From Luteibacter rhizovicinus (GTDB lineage: Bacteria > Pseudomonadota > Gammaproteobacteria > Xanthomonadales > Rhodanobacteraceae): 64,000 bases of DNA. Positions 10,063-18,547 of the stretch are shown here, piece by piece. A model generated the notes under the pieces. The model ran no database searches. It was not told the DNA's origin and saw nothing but the letters and a program-made list of their open reading frames with translations. The DNA lies in NCBI RefSeq assembly GCF_004342265.1, contig NZ_SMCS01000003.1:372001-436000 (forward strand), written 5' to 3'. Position 1 is the first letter of the stretch, and each line of letters begins with the position of its first letter. The position numbers and the translations under genes were made by a program.

Positions 10063-10145
10063 ACGAGTTTCCTTGAGGTCGGGTCAGGTCCATGAAGCCG
10101 CGCGACTCATCGGACCGATAACCTGGTCACGCGGCTTCCCACAGG

Positions 10146-11645
10146 TCAGCCTTTCTTTCCAACATTGGGCGGGTCTTGAATGAGTGCGACGAACTGCGGA
10201 ATCGTCTGGTCGATGTATGCGCGCTGATACTCGATAGCTCCCGTCGAACTCGCCACCTGGTCTCCATTCATATCGAATGCCCAGGCTTGCGGCGGCGGCG
10301 GTACCGGCGGCGGCGGCGGCGGCGGCGGAATCGGTGCGGGTGCGGGTGCGGGCGTCGGGCGCGATCCCCAGGCCCATAACAACCACCAGCAGAAGAAGAA
10401 CCTGGCGTTTACATCCGTGTCCGACGTCCAGTAGTAGCACGGAGCGAACCTTCCGCCCGCCCAGCCCAGATACTCGGCAACGTCGTAGCTGTCTGCCTGA
10501 CCGCTGAGATAGCTGCGCCACAAAAACTCGAAGTCGCCAAGCATGGGAAAGCGCCAGCCCGTCGGAGGTAGCGCGGCCGCTCTGGCGAACGGGGCTTTCC
10601 CGTTACCGTCGAAACCCGGCCCCTTCGTATAGTTCTTCCAGACGAAGACACCGGTAACGGTGACTACGTAGGATGCCGATGCGCCTTTCGTATCCGTCGC
10701 CGTGATACGCGCCGTGCCGTTTCCTGTCGCGAGGAGTCTGCCTGTCGCCGATTCGATCGTAACGACCGAATGGGCATCGGCTTCCAGAGACTGGGCCGAA
10801 TACGTATAAGGCGGCGTACCTCCCGTCGCGGTACGTGTGTAATACGCCGCCGGATCGGGAACCAACGGGGGCTTTACCACCCCATTGCTGTCGAGCGCAA
10901 CGGCGTACGGATAGGTGTCGTGAGTGTAATCGGTACCAAACGCGATTCCCGCGGCGGGACCGGCAACGACTTTTACCGTATTGATCGCCGAACGCTGGGA
11001 TGTCGTGGTCCCGCGCTTGATTTCGTAGGATATTTTGAACTGCCTTCCGATGTTGTTCGCGAGGCCATTGGCAACCGTGGCTTCAAGGAACTGATCGGCA
11101 CTGCCCGCGGGAGGATTGAACGTCGCTGTCACCGGAGGAAATGGCTCGGGCTGGCCCGCTGCCGCATAGGCAAAATAGAACGTGACGATATCGCCCACTT
11201 GCAACTTCGCAGCGGTTGTCACGCGTACCACGAGGTCTGGCACCGATGCGTTGACCTGGTTGTTTGTCTCGCGCATGACTCGCGGCTCCGGAAGAGCCAC
11301 GCTGGCAAAACTGTTCGTCAGACCTAACGGACGCGGATCGGACCTTATGCCGTCCAGCTTGTAGTAAATACCGACCGACGCATCCGCCTTCGTGGCGGCA
11401 TCGTAGAGAGTCTTTAACTTTGTATAGTCGATGGTCAGGTCCACCGGTGCGTTGGCCACGAACACCGCCTCCGAGCCGGACACTTCGCCGCTACCCTCGG
11501 CAAACGCCTGGACGATTCTCCCGGGTCCAGGAAGGGACGGTACTCTGACGACGAGCTGGGTTCGCGTGTCCGTATAGAAATCGATTGCCGGCGACGCGCC
11601 AGCAAAATCCGGTAGATCAGGCGCAACATTGGCTTTAGTGCTCAT
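10146..11645 (-). CDS. Multi-domain beta-rich protein with C-terminal polyproline tract
   Basis: 499 residues from an ATG preceded by ACGGAGAGAG. No signal peptide. Residues about 14-120 and 130-228 look like two similar beta-sandwich units; about 232-332 resembles a bacterial Ig-like domain (GGTPPYTYSA ... TARITATDTKGASASYVVTV). Residues about 333-427 have a GWRFPMLGDFEFLWRSY ... YYWTSD pattern recalling C-type-lectin/FGE-like folds, ending in a Trp/Phe cluster. Residues 429-452 are almost only Pro/Ala, followed by a 47-residue tail. I do not recognise a named family. Its position between two prolyl-hydroxylase-like genes suggests that the proline tract is their substrate; this is inference. 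Confidence 0.75.
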   Translation of the reverse strand: MSTKANVAPDLPDFAGASPAIDFYTDTRTQLVVRVPSLPGPGRIVQAFAEGSGEVSGSEAVFVANAPVDLTIDYTKLKTLYDAATKADASVGIYYKLDGIRSDPRPLGLTNSFASVALPEPRVMRETNNQVNASVPDLVVRVTTAAKLQVGDIVTFYFAYAAAGQPEPFPPVTATFNPPAGSADQFLEATVANGLANNIGRQFKISYEIKRGTTTSQRSAINTVKVVAGPAAGIAFGTDYTHDTYPYAVALDSNGVVKPPLVPDPAAYYTRTATGGTPPYTYSAQSLEADAHSVVTIESATGRLLATGNGTARITATDTKGASASYVVTVTGVFVWKNYTKGPGFDGNGKAPFARAAALPPTGWRFPMLGDFEFLWRSYLSGQADSYDVAEYLGWAGGRFAPCYYWTSDTDVNARFFFCWWLLWAWGSRPTPAPAPAPIPPPPPPPPVPPPPQAWAFDMNGDQVASSTGAIEYQRAYIDQTIPQFVALIQDPPNVGKKG

Positions 11646-11719
11646 AAGCTCTCTCCGTAAGGAATGCGGGCCAGCAAGTGACGCCGCTCGACTCTCCACG
11701 CGCGCTCGGACAGGCGCAA

Positions 11720-11735
11720 TACAACTTCGGTTGTA
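11720..11735. promoter_or_regulatory. Small hairpin upstream of the polyproline gene
   Basis: TACAAC TTCG GTTGTA is a perfect 6-bp stem with a UUCG loop on the plus strand (CGAA on the coding strand), about 75 bases before the ATG. It could be an operator or leader structure; no promoter boxes are clear. Confidence 0.35.
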
Positions 11736-11824
11736 GGCGAATCGAAGACATGCGGGAGCACTTGCCGCGTCACGCTGGCGACATGTCAGGACTTACGGGA
11801 TATCCGGGGGAAAAAGCGAAGAGA

Positions 11825-11839
11825 GCCGGCTCAGCCGGC
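11825..11839 (-). terminator. Hairpin around the stop codon of hydroxylase copy 2
   Basis: On the minus strand GCCGGC-TGA-GCCGGC places the stop codon in the loop; the following bases are T-rich, ending in a run of five T about 14 bases later. It may be a weak terminator partly separating the hydroxylase from the next gene. Confidence 0.4.
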
Positions 11840-12697
11840 GAATGCCCGTTCGCGCATCCACTTCGTGACGATCCACTTCTCGCCGCGACGCACGGGTGCC
11901 CCGCCGTGCAGCGAAAGCGAATCGAGTTCGCCGGACGCACTGGCGTATTCGAAGTACAGGGCCTGACCCTTCTTCGGGATGTAGTGCAGGTCGATATGCG
12001 GAAAGATCGTCTCGCCGCCGTCGTCCGCGTCGTTGAGATACATGATCAGGGTCGAGACACGCTGGCCACCGGATTGCAGGTGCCGCTCGCTTCCCTTTTC
12101 GTTCGGCGGGAAGAAATCGTAATGCGGCACATATTCACCGCCCACACCGTATCGCATGACCTGCAAGCCTTCGCCGTGTTCTTCGGAAAGACCCATGATG
12201 GCCGCCGCGCGTACATCGATGCGGTGGATAAGCTCGTTTTCCGCACGATGGAAATACGCGCCCTCGCTGGTACGTATGTCCATCACCGTGTTCGTACCCG
12301 ACTCCGGCGCCACGACCGCCGAGCGGGCCAGGCGTGCCGACGCCATGGCGCAAAGCGCGGCGCATTCTCCGGCGTCGAGCACGTTGTCCAGCACCGCGAT
12401 CACCGGCCGCGCCACGCGAAGCAGGACACGCACGTCGCGATCGACCGCATGAATGACGTGCTGCGGCGACAACCGGCTCCCCCGTTCGCGATAGCGCGGG
12501 GAGACATATTCTTCCGGTCGATCGGGCGACGGGCCACCGAAGACCACATCGGCGATCGCGCGCCGTGCGATGCCCTCGTCGAAACCGTTATCGCGCATGG
12601 TGGCAAGTAGTTCGGCCGGCGCGGACCCGCCGTCGATGGCTTCGACAATCCAGCGTTGCCAGTCGGGGGTAACGTCGACGTGCCGACCGTTGTTCAT
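11831..12697 (-). CDS. 2OG-Fe(II) oxygenase, prolyl 4-hydroxylase-like (copy 2)
   Basis: 288 residues. Iron ligands His192 and Asp194 (VPHYDFF) and His264 (SLHGGAP), and 2-oxoglutarate ligand Lys274 (GEKW), are all present. The stretch from HVIHAVDRDVRVL to KWMRERA aligns nearly without gaps to the copy at 9169-10062, while the first 75 residues differ, as expected of an old duplication with diverged N-terminal regions. It lies first in the row hydroxylase - polyproline protein - hydroxylase. Known bacterial relatives hydroxylate EF-Tu or proline-rich peptides. Cytosolic. Confidence 0.9.
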   Translation of the reverse strand: MNNGRHVDVTPDWQRWIVEAIDGGSAPAELLATMRDNGFDEGIARRAIADVVFGGPSPDRPEEYVSPRYRERGSRLSPQHVIHAVDRDVRVLLRVARPVIAVLDNVLDAGECAALCAMASARLARSAVVAPESGTNTVMDIRTSEGAYFHRAENELIHRIDVRAAAIMGLSEEHGEGLQVMRYGVGGEYVPHYDFFPPNEKGSERHLQSGGQRVSTLIMYLNDADDGGETIFPHIDLHYIPKKGQALYFEYASASGELDSLSLHGGAPVRRGEKWIVTKWMRERAFAG

Positions 12698-12727
12698 CGC
12701 GGTTATTCGTTATCGGGGAACCCAGTA

Positions 12728-13009
12728 TCAGGCATCGTCGCGCAGAAACGCGAGTTTCTTTTCCCGGGGAAGTCGCTTGATGACCCATTCGGCCCGCGAC
12801 GCTTCGGAGCGATTCACGTAGCCCTTCGACCCCAGCAGTTTCACGGGCGGATTCGCCCGCGTATAACGCGCGCCCCGACCGGCCACGTGCGCGGCATAAC
12901 GAGCCTCCAGCTGGTTCGTGATGCCGGCGTAGTACGACCCGTTCTCGCATTCGAGCAAGTAGAGGCACCACCCTGAGGAGTCTTTCCGCACGTGTCGGCC
13001 CGAGTTCAA
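12728..13009 (-). CDS. GIY-YIG domain protein (YhbQ-like small nuclease)
   Basis: Up to 93 residues, nearly all one GIY-YIG domain: [17 protein letters not shown] with the conserved Arg in [17 protein letters not shown] and Glu in the helix RAEWVIKRL. Small stand-alone members (YhbQ/YazA) are thought to cut branched or damaged DNA. The upstream TTG at 13009 is the longest possible start; a GTG at 12991 is equally plausible because neither has a good ribosome site. The gene ends 30 bases before hydroxylase copy 2. Confidence 0.82.
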   Translation of the reverse strand: MNSGRHVRKDSSGWCLYLLECENGSYYAGITNQLEARYAAHVAGRGARYTRANPPVKLLGSKGYVNRSEASRAEWVIKRLPREKKLAFLRDDA

Positions 13010-13120
13010 CTCGCGCCAAGATACGACCGATCGACCTGCCGTTCAACGGCAACCGCCCCGGTTCCCGATGCTATTGACACGCGGCGGCACCCGGGTGCCA
13101 GATGCGTGCTGGCAAACGGT

Positions 13121-13705
13121 ATGGATGACACTCGCGTGATCGCAGCAGCCCCTCATTCGACACAGACCGCGCGGATCGAAACAGCACGACTGATACTCCA
13201 GCCCCACGCGCTGTCCGACTTCGCGGAAAGTTTCGCGCTGTTCTCGGATCCCGAGGTCTTCCGCTATATCAGCGGCCGGCTGGGCACTCGAGAAGAAGCC
13301 TGGTCGCGCCTGCTGCGCTATATCGGGCACTGGGCCGCGCTTGGATTCGGCTATTGGGTCGTCCGCGAAAAGACCTCGAACGCCTTCGTGGGCGAGATCG
13401 GATTCGCGAACTACGAACGCATCATCGAACCCTCGTTCGCCGGCATTCCGGAAATGGGCTGGGCTCTCATGCCCGCCCTGCAGGGCAAGGGATATGCCAA
13501 CGAAGCCGCGACCGCGGCGCTCGCATGGGCGGACAGGCAATGGCCCGGTGGCACGACAGGCTGCATGATCTCTCCCGAAAACCTCGCATCGATCCGGCTG
13601 GCGACACGGCACGGATTCGCCGAGGTGGTAGCAACGACGTATGCCGAACACGCCACGCTGGTGTTTCATCGGCACGGGGCATCTTCGCGCATCTCCGCTT
13701 CGTAG
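13121..13705 (+). CDS. GNAT-family N-acetyltransferase
   Basis: 194 residues from the ATG at 13121; an upstream extension in the same frame has no protein-like composition. The fold opens with IETARLILQPHALSDFAE and has the acetyl-CoA loop around LMPALQGKGYANEAATAALAWA, typical of the RimJ/RimL branch. Substrate unknown. It is divergent from the GIY-YIG gene. Its last codons run into a degenerate copy of the REP-like arm. Confidence 0.87.
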   Translation: MDDTRVIAAAPHSTQTARIETARLILQPHALSDFAESFALFSDPEVFRYISGRLGTREEAWSRLLRYIGHWAALGFGYWVVREKTSNAFVGEIGFANYERIIEPSFAGIPEMGWALMPALQGKGYANEAATAALAWADRQWPGGTTGCMISPENLASIRLATRHGFAEVVATTYAEHATLVFHRHGASSRISAS

Positions 13706-13732
13706 GCGACCGCACGCAGGCGCGCCCCCCAC
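13698..13732. repeat. Degenerate solitary arm of the REP-like repeat
   Basis: CTTCGTAGGC then GCAGGCGCGC...CCCAC matches the right arm of the elements at 863-1057, 40566-40706 and 59546-59686 with several changes, without a partner arm. It overlaps the GNAT stop codon. Confidence 0.6.
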
Positions 13733-13778
13733 ATGAGACTTGGGGTCTGTGCGGGCGAACACCCAATGATTGCCCCAG

Positions 13779-14885
13779 CTACAGATGCAGGTCGTCGATA
13801 CTCCGCGGCTCGCGAATGTGCGTGCCATTGTGTTCGGCGCGAAACCGCGACATCGCTTTATATGCCACGCGACGCGCGCGCATCACCGAGCCCAGCGGTC
13901 GATGCGCCGAAAGCGCATGCCATGGATTGAACGACAGACCATCGTCGATAGCGATGCGACGCGCTTCGTTCCAGGCAGGTTGCGGAGGTGCGACGATGCG
14001 CGCCACTTCGATGTAAGGACTTTTTTCCTGTGGCCAGGATACGGAAGCATCCTCGATCGGCATGCTTTCCAGATCGGTGCAGAACTGCACCCGCACCTCC
14101 CACTCTCCACCTTCCCTCGCGAAGTGTTCGACGACCGCGTCGCGAATGCCATTCGGTTTATCGCCGAGGTCGAGCGGCGCATCGGTCAGTTTCACGAGGT
14201 TCGGGGACGCGGGAGCCACGGAGAACTTCACCACGTAATCGCCGTAGCGAATGGGCACCTGACTGAAAAAGGTTTCGCCAAGAATGTGGGTTTCCGGTTG
14301 GCCACCAAGCGCCAGCAGTGTCGAGCTTTTGCCGCCGAAGACTTCGATAAGCTTCTCCGCACCACGCAGAACGGCGGACAACGCCTTCTTCGCAGCCTCG
14401 GCCTTGTCGGTGGTCGCGGCGACGAGTTTCAACGCACCGAGGAATTTCTTCGCATTCGGCGCCGAGAAAGCGGGGCCATTCACCATGACGAAATCCTGAG
14501 TCGTGTCTCCTTCGCAACCCGGCAGTCGCGCGCCCTCGACTCCGATCACCTTGATCGCCATACCGCGCGGTGTGGACACGCTGTCGTCGAGGATGTCTCC
14601 GGGCACCGTCGACAGGCGCATCGCCAGAGGATAAACACCCGGCTTCGCGAAAAGCCCCTGCGCGAGCTCGCGTGGCAAATCGTCCGGCACATGCAGTTCG
14701 CCGAGCAGTAAGCCGTGGCTCTTGGCGTGTACCGAACGGTTCGCATGCCCCTCGTGCTTCAGCGTCGTTTCGTTGATGCCGGTCAACGTATCGATCAGCG
14801 ATTGCGCGGTTTCCGTTTCGTCGGGCTCGATCTGTTCGAGCGATTCGTCGAAGAGGATCGGTCCGGGATGCAATGACAGAGGCAT
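13779..14885 (-). CDS. Catalase-family heme protein (small, SrpA-like)
   Basis: 368 residues, shorter than the about 480-500 of classical catalases. The distal histidine is likely His53 in SVHAKSHG. Other family marks are MRLSTVPGD, STPRGMAIKVIG, QDFVMVNGPAF and a C-terminal NPWHALSAHRPLG with a following RRVAYKAMSRFR that should hold the proximal tyrosine. Members act as heme-dependent catalases or peroxidases against H2O2 or organic peroxides. No signal peptide, monocistronic, and no OxyR-like gene is near. Confidence 0.85.
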   Translation of the reverse strand: MPLSLHPGPILFDESLEQIEPDETETAQSLIDTLTGINETTLKHEGHANRSVHAKSHGLLLGELHVPDDLPRELAQGLFAKPGVYPLAMRLSTVPGDILDDSVSTPRGMAIKVIGVEGARLPGCEGDTTQDFVMVNGPAFSAPNAKKFLGALKLVAATTDKAEAAKKALSAVLRGAEKLIEVFGGKSSTLLALGGQPETHILGETFFSQVPIRYGDYVVKFSVAPASPNLVKLTDAPLDLGDKPNGIRDAVVEHFAREGGEWEVRVQFCTDLESMPIEDASVSWPQEKSPYIEVARIVAPPQPAWNEARRIAIDDGLSFNPWHALSAHRPLGSVMRARRVAYKAMSRFRAEHNGTHIREPRSIDDLHL

Positions 14886-14975
14886 GGCGTCGCTCCGGCG
14901 GGTACATGACCTGCCGATGGTCTAACCAACCCCGTGAAGACCATGTCCGCTCCCGGCCTTGCCCGCCCTACCGGC

Positions 14976-16646
14976 CTATTTCAGCCGGTAGGAGAACGTC
15001 AGATTCACGCGTGTATTCCGCGCATGGTTCTCGGGTGGCCGGTCGCCCACGGGCTGGGCAACCGCCAGATCGACCGTATAGTGCTTTCCGTCGGATACGC
15101 GCAGGCCCAACGCTACGGAATCCAGTCGTTTGACCAGCGGCGTGCCGGTGTTGAGATAGACCCGCGCGACCTGACCCACCACGTAAGGCACCAGCGACTT
15201 TACCCAGCGCGTCGACGAAACGAAACGCCGGTTGATCTCCAGCGCCGCCGCCCAGCCGCTGTCGCCTGCCGCGTCACCGGGATCGTACGCGTACGCATAC
15301 CGCGGACCGCCGAAGTTGATCTGCTCGGTCGAAGGCAGGTTCTCGTTGCTGTACTGACCCGTGGCGCTGAACACCGTGCCGAAGTGATGCGACCATTCGT
15401 TGGTCTGCGCCATGCTGACATTCAGTCGCGTAAAGGCGACGTCGGGTACGGCGATCGTTTCCGCGCCGGGGATATTCGTTGTCGCCCGCGAATAGGCACC
15501 CATTGCATCGACGCCATGAGCGATGCCGATACTGAACTGCCGCGTGCGACGGCCCTCCTGTGCAATGTACGCAAGGTCGGCATTGAACACGCGGACATGA
15601 GACTGAAGAGACAGCGTCGCGCCATTGACGGTGTTGCGATAGTTATCGTCCTGGTCCGACGCGTAGATCCCGCCGCTGGCCAAGAGACTGCGCGTATTCG
15701 AAAGGATGATGGGATAGCTGACCGACAGCGCGAGACGGTCCTGCGCAAGTCGATGGTTCAGATACGCAGGCAGCTGATTGTTCGTATCCGGGTCGCCGCG
15801 AAAGTTGGACGCGTCGACCTTCCCCTGCCAGCCGCGCGAACCGAACGGTTGCGCCCATGCGGCGGAATAGAAGCGTTGGCCGCCGCCGTTGGGATATAGC
15901 GTCGACACACTCAACTGCTCGCCCAACGGTGTCGCGGCGTTCTCGATACCCGTGATCACACCCTGCGTGCCGGGATGGTTCATATCCAGTCCCGCCGTCG
16001 CGTTGAAGCGCTGACGCGTCACGTCGAGATCGAGCCGGGTCGCGCCGTCGGTAGTCGTCGGAGGCGGCACGCCCGCCGCGATCTTCACGCCGGGAAGCTG
16101 CCCTAACACCTGTATATAGCGTTCGAAGGTCGCCTGTCGCAGCGGCCGCTCGCCAACCATATGGGCGGCTATACGTCGAATCCGCTTATCCAGCGTTCCC
16201 GTGTCGCCGCGTACCACGACTTCGGCCACGTAGCCCTCGACGACAACGACGCTAACCACGCCGTCCTTGAAATCCTGGTTCGGCACGAAGGCAAACGACA
16301 GCGCGTAGCCATCGGCCTTGTACATGGCGGTGACCTTATCGGCCATCGCGATGATGTCGCCGACGGACACGTCGTGCCCCTGAAGTGGCCGGAACAACGA
16401 GGCCACCGAATCGAACGGCAGCGCGTGCACACCCGACACGTCGAACCGGGACGGCGTGATTCGCGTCGCCAGCAAGGCATCGAGAGCGGGGTTTCGTTGC
16501 TGCTGCACGTTGACACTGACCGTGGGAGCCTGTTTCGGCGCTTCGGTCTGGGGCAGCGTCTGGAGGGGGTTGGCGGGAGGTCTTACCTGGGCTTGCGTGG
16601 AACATACGACGGTCATGCCGACGAAGCAGCCGAGCCAACGATTCAT
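14976..16646 (-). CDS. ShlB/FhaC/HecB-type TpsB outer-membrane transporter
   Basis: 556 residues: signal peptide (1-20), a Pro/Gln-rich linker with a short plug-helix-like region, two POTRA domains (about 64-138 and 139-212) and a 16-strand beta-barrel region to the end (FSYRLK). TpsB proteins export one cognate TpsA protein across the outer membrane. The gene follows the Gly-rich lipoprotein gene by 77 bases in the same direction, but no classical TpsA (large, with TPS domain) is in the window. The C-terminal residue is Lys rather than the usual Phe. Confidence 0.9.
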   Translation of the reverse strand: MNRWLGCFVGMTVVCSTQAQVRPPANPLQTLPQTEAPKQAPTVSVNVQQQRNPALDALLATRITPSRFDVSGVHALPFDSVASLFRPLQGHDVSVGDIIAMADKVTAMYKADGYALSFAFVPNQDFKDGVVSVVVVEGYVAEVVVRGDTGTLDKRIRRIAAHMVGERPLRQATFERYIQVLGQLPGVKIAAGVPPPTTTDGATRLDLDVTRQRFNATAGLDMNHPGTQGVITGIENAATPLGEQLSVSTLYPNGGGQRFYSAAWAQPFGSRGWQGKVDASNFRGDPDTNNQLPAYLNHRLAQDRLALSVSYPIILSNTRSLLASGGIYASDQDDNYRNTVNGATLSLQSHVRVFNADLAYIAQEGRRTRQFSIGIAHGVDAMGAYSRATTNIPGAETIAVPDVAFTRLNVSMAQTNEWSHHFGTVFSATGQYSNENLPSTEQINFGGPRYAYAYDPGDAAGDSGWAAALEINRRFVSSTRWVKSLVPYVVGQVARVYLNTGTPLVKRLDSVALGLRVSDGKHYTVDLAVAQPVGDRPPENHARNTRVNLTFSYRLK

Positions 16647-16723
16647 CTGGTCTCCCTTGGATGAAAGCTTCCTCGAAACGGAGACGCCAGGCGGCGCCTC
16701 CGTCCGGTTGATCGCTCAACGCC

Positions 16724-18238
16724 TCAGTGCGAGGCACCCCGCTTGCCGAGGATTCCACCCTTAAGACCGCCCAGCACATCGCCGAGATCGAGAGCCGACC
16801 CTGGCGCCCCCGCACCTCCACCCACCGCACCGGCCAGGCCGTTGACGGTGTTGTTGAGGATCTGGGTTACCGGTGTCAGAGGTCCGCCATTGGTTGCGGC
16901 GCCGACCCCGGCACCGACCGCCGCGACCGTCGAACCCAACGCGCTGGTTACCGGATTGAGCGGCGCGAGCGCACCCGTGCTGCCTACTCCCGTAACGGTG
17001 TTGCCGATGCCCGATACCGCGGCACCCGCACCCGCCAGGGTCGTACCCACCGGGTTCGTGCTGGTTCCCGCATGGCCAATGCCAGCCGTCACACCCGTCC
17101 CGAGTACGTCGACCGATGTACCAAGACCTTGCACCGTACTGCCCAGGGTCTGGGTCAGCTGTCCACCGGGGCCCGAAACGGGAGCCGCGGCAATGGCCGC
17201 ACCGAGACTTGCCACCCCCAGGCCAGCACCCGCCGTCGTATTGCCGGCGGCCGTCGATACCGACGCCACGAGGTTCGTGGAAGTACCGGGCGCCGTGCTG
17301 CTGCCGAGGCTGGTCGCAATCGGCGTAACGACGTTACTCAGCGCCTGGGTGAGCTGCGCTGTACCGCCCGACCCCAACGCACCGGTAAGCCCCGTGCCGA
17401 GAGTCTGGACGCCTGTGCCGACGTTGGACACGGTGGTACCCAGGACCGATGTGATCGGAGTGATCGGCGAACCCGCGCCCGCGCTGGTGACTACCTGTCC
17501 CAGATCGTTCACTGCCGCGCCGGTATAGCCCACAACGCCGCCGACACTGCCAACGGTCGTGCCGACGGGGTTGACGATATTGCCTGTCTGCCCGAGGCCG
17601 CCGCTCACGCCGTTGCCGAGCGCGGAAACCGCGTCGCCGAGATTGTCGACCACACCGCCCAGGGCCGTTGCCGCGGCGGCATTACCGCCGAGTGCTGTAA
17701 TGGCGGGAATCTGTGCGCCGACGCCGGAAACCGCTCCGCCGATCGACGAGACGATATTGCCGGCACCCGTGGCGATCGCACCGACCGCATTGGATGGGCC
17801 GGTCGCTCCCGTACCCGTACCGCCGCCGGTACCGCCACCTGTGCCACCTGTGCCACCTGTGCCACCTGTGCCACCTGTGCCGCCGCCGGTGCCACCAGTA
17901 CCACCGCCTGTTCCGCCGGTGCCACCGCCCGTGCCGCCACCTGTTCCGCCGGTACCGCCGCCGCTACCGCCGCCAGTCCCACCGCTGCCGGTACCACCCG
18001 AGCCGGAACCATCGCCGGAGCCGGAACCCGATCCGGAACCGCTTCCGCCCGAACCGCTGCCGGAACCACCCGAACCATCGCCGGTTCCGCCGCTCGGCGT
18101 TACCGCCGCGCCGGTGCCAGTGTGAGATTTAACCGATCCCGAGCCGCTGCACGCAGCCATCGAGAGCGTAGCGGCAAGTATGCAACTTGCCAGCAATGTG
18201 CGAGTTAGCGGGCCCGCTTTCCCCTGTGTCATAGCCAT
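16724..18238 (-). CDS. Gly-rich, collagen-like-triplet lipoprotein beside TpsB
   Basis: 504 residues from ATG at 18238, preceded by GGGGAGTG. The signal peptide ends in a lipobox (LSMAAC, Cys30), so the protein should be lipid-anchored. Residues about 45-147 are nearly pure Gly, Ser and Thr, as GGT/GTG/GSG triplets; there is no proline in the triplets, so a real collagen helix is doubtful. Residues about 150-490 are degenerate repeats of roughly 30-35 residues with the theme NPVGTTVxxVGxxVxxLG. It is followed by a TpsB transporter gene, so it may be surface-displayed or exported. The exact family is unclear. Confidence 0.75.
   Translation of the reverse strand: MAMTQGKAGPLTRTLLASCILAATLSMAACSGSGSVKSHTGTGAAVTPSGGTGDGSGGSGSGSGGSGSGSGSGSGDGSGSGGTGSGGTGGGSGGGTGGTGGGTGGGTGGTGGGTGGTGGGTGGTGGTGGTGGTGGGTGGGTGTGATGPSNAVGAIATGAGNIVSSIGGAVSGVGAQIPAITALGGNAAAATALGGVVDNLGDAVSALGNGVSGGLGQTGNIVNPVGTTVGSVGGVVGYTGAAVNDLGQVVTSAGAGSPITPITSVLGTTVSNVGTGVQTLGTGLTGALGSGGTAQLTQALSNVVTPIATSLGSSTAPGTSTNLVASVSTAAGNTTAGAGLGVASLGAAIAAAPVSGPGGQLTQTLGSTVQGLGTSVDVLGTGVTAGIGHAGTSTNPVGTTLAGAGAAVSGIGNTVTGVGSTGALAPLNPVTSALGSTVAAVGAGVGAATNGGPLTPVTQILNNTVNGLAGAVGGGAGAPGSALDLGDVLGGLKGGILGKRGASH
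17834..17878. repeat. Five perfect 9-bp tandem repeats inside the lipoprotein gene
   Basis: The unit GCCACCTGT is repeated five times exactly; on the coding strand each encodes Gly-Gly-Thr in some phase. Because the unit is a multiple of three, slippage would change the length of the Gly-rich tract without breaking the frame. Confidence 0.9.
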
Positions 18239-18491
18239 TACGTTCACTCCCCGAACGCTTTCGCGTTCCAGCAATGCTCCCCGCAACGAGAGCGGCACCC
18301 GAGCCCTTCGCCAGCGTCAGCGAGGGATGTACGGAACAAACCGTGCGATGGCTTATGAGTACGCCGAGCGCAGCGCGTCGAATGCGCAAAACCGGCCAGA
18401 TGCACGCGAAAGTGTGACGAAAGTTGTGAAGAGGGGAACGTCGCTATCGCAGCGAGGTATGTGAAAGCGGTATCGCACTATGCGAATACGG

Positions 18492-18534
18492 CAAAAACGA
18501 AAGCGCCCGGACGTCTTCACGCCCGGGCGCTTTC
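18492..18534 (-). terminator. Rho-independent terminator of the alpha/beta hydrolase gene
   Basis: 12-bp arms GAAAGCGCCCGG / CCGGGCGCTTTC around a 12-base loop, followed on the minus strand by GTTTTTGCC. It lies 13 bases after the hydrolase stop. The 309-base gap 18239-18547 otherwise holds only a small GAAA-loop hairpin (18253-18268) next to the lipoprotein ribosome site. Confidence 0.9.
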
Positions 18535-18547
18535 GAGGGAAACCGGA

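Noticed and set aside
12992-13120. N-terminal extension of the GNAT at 13121
   Set aside because: Composition is not protein-like for this family and it overlaps the divergent GIY-YIG start.
17834-17878. CRISPR array
   Set aside because: Nine-base contiguous repeats with no spacers, in frame within a coding region; no cas genes anywhere.
16727-18208. Long plus-strand frames through the Gly-rich lipoprotein gene, including a PPVPP-repeat protein
   Set aside because: Repetitive GGT/GGC DNA is open in several frames. Only the minus frame has a lipobox signal peptide and a ribosome site. So this is not a second proline-rich hydroxylase substrate.
16724-18238. Gly-rich lipoprotein as substrate of the prolyl hydroxylases
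   Set aside because: The collagen-like triplets contain no proline, and the protein is exported whereas the hydroxylases have no signal peptide.
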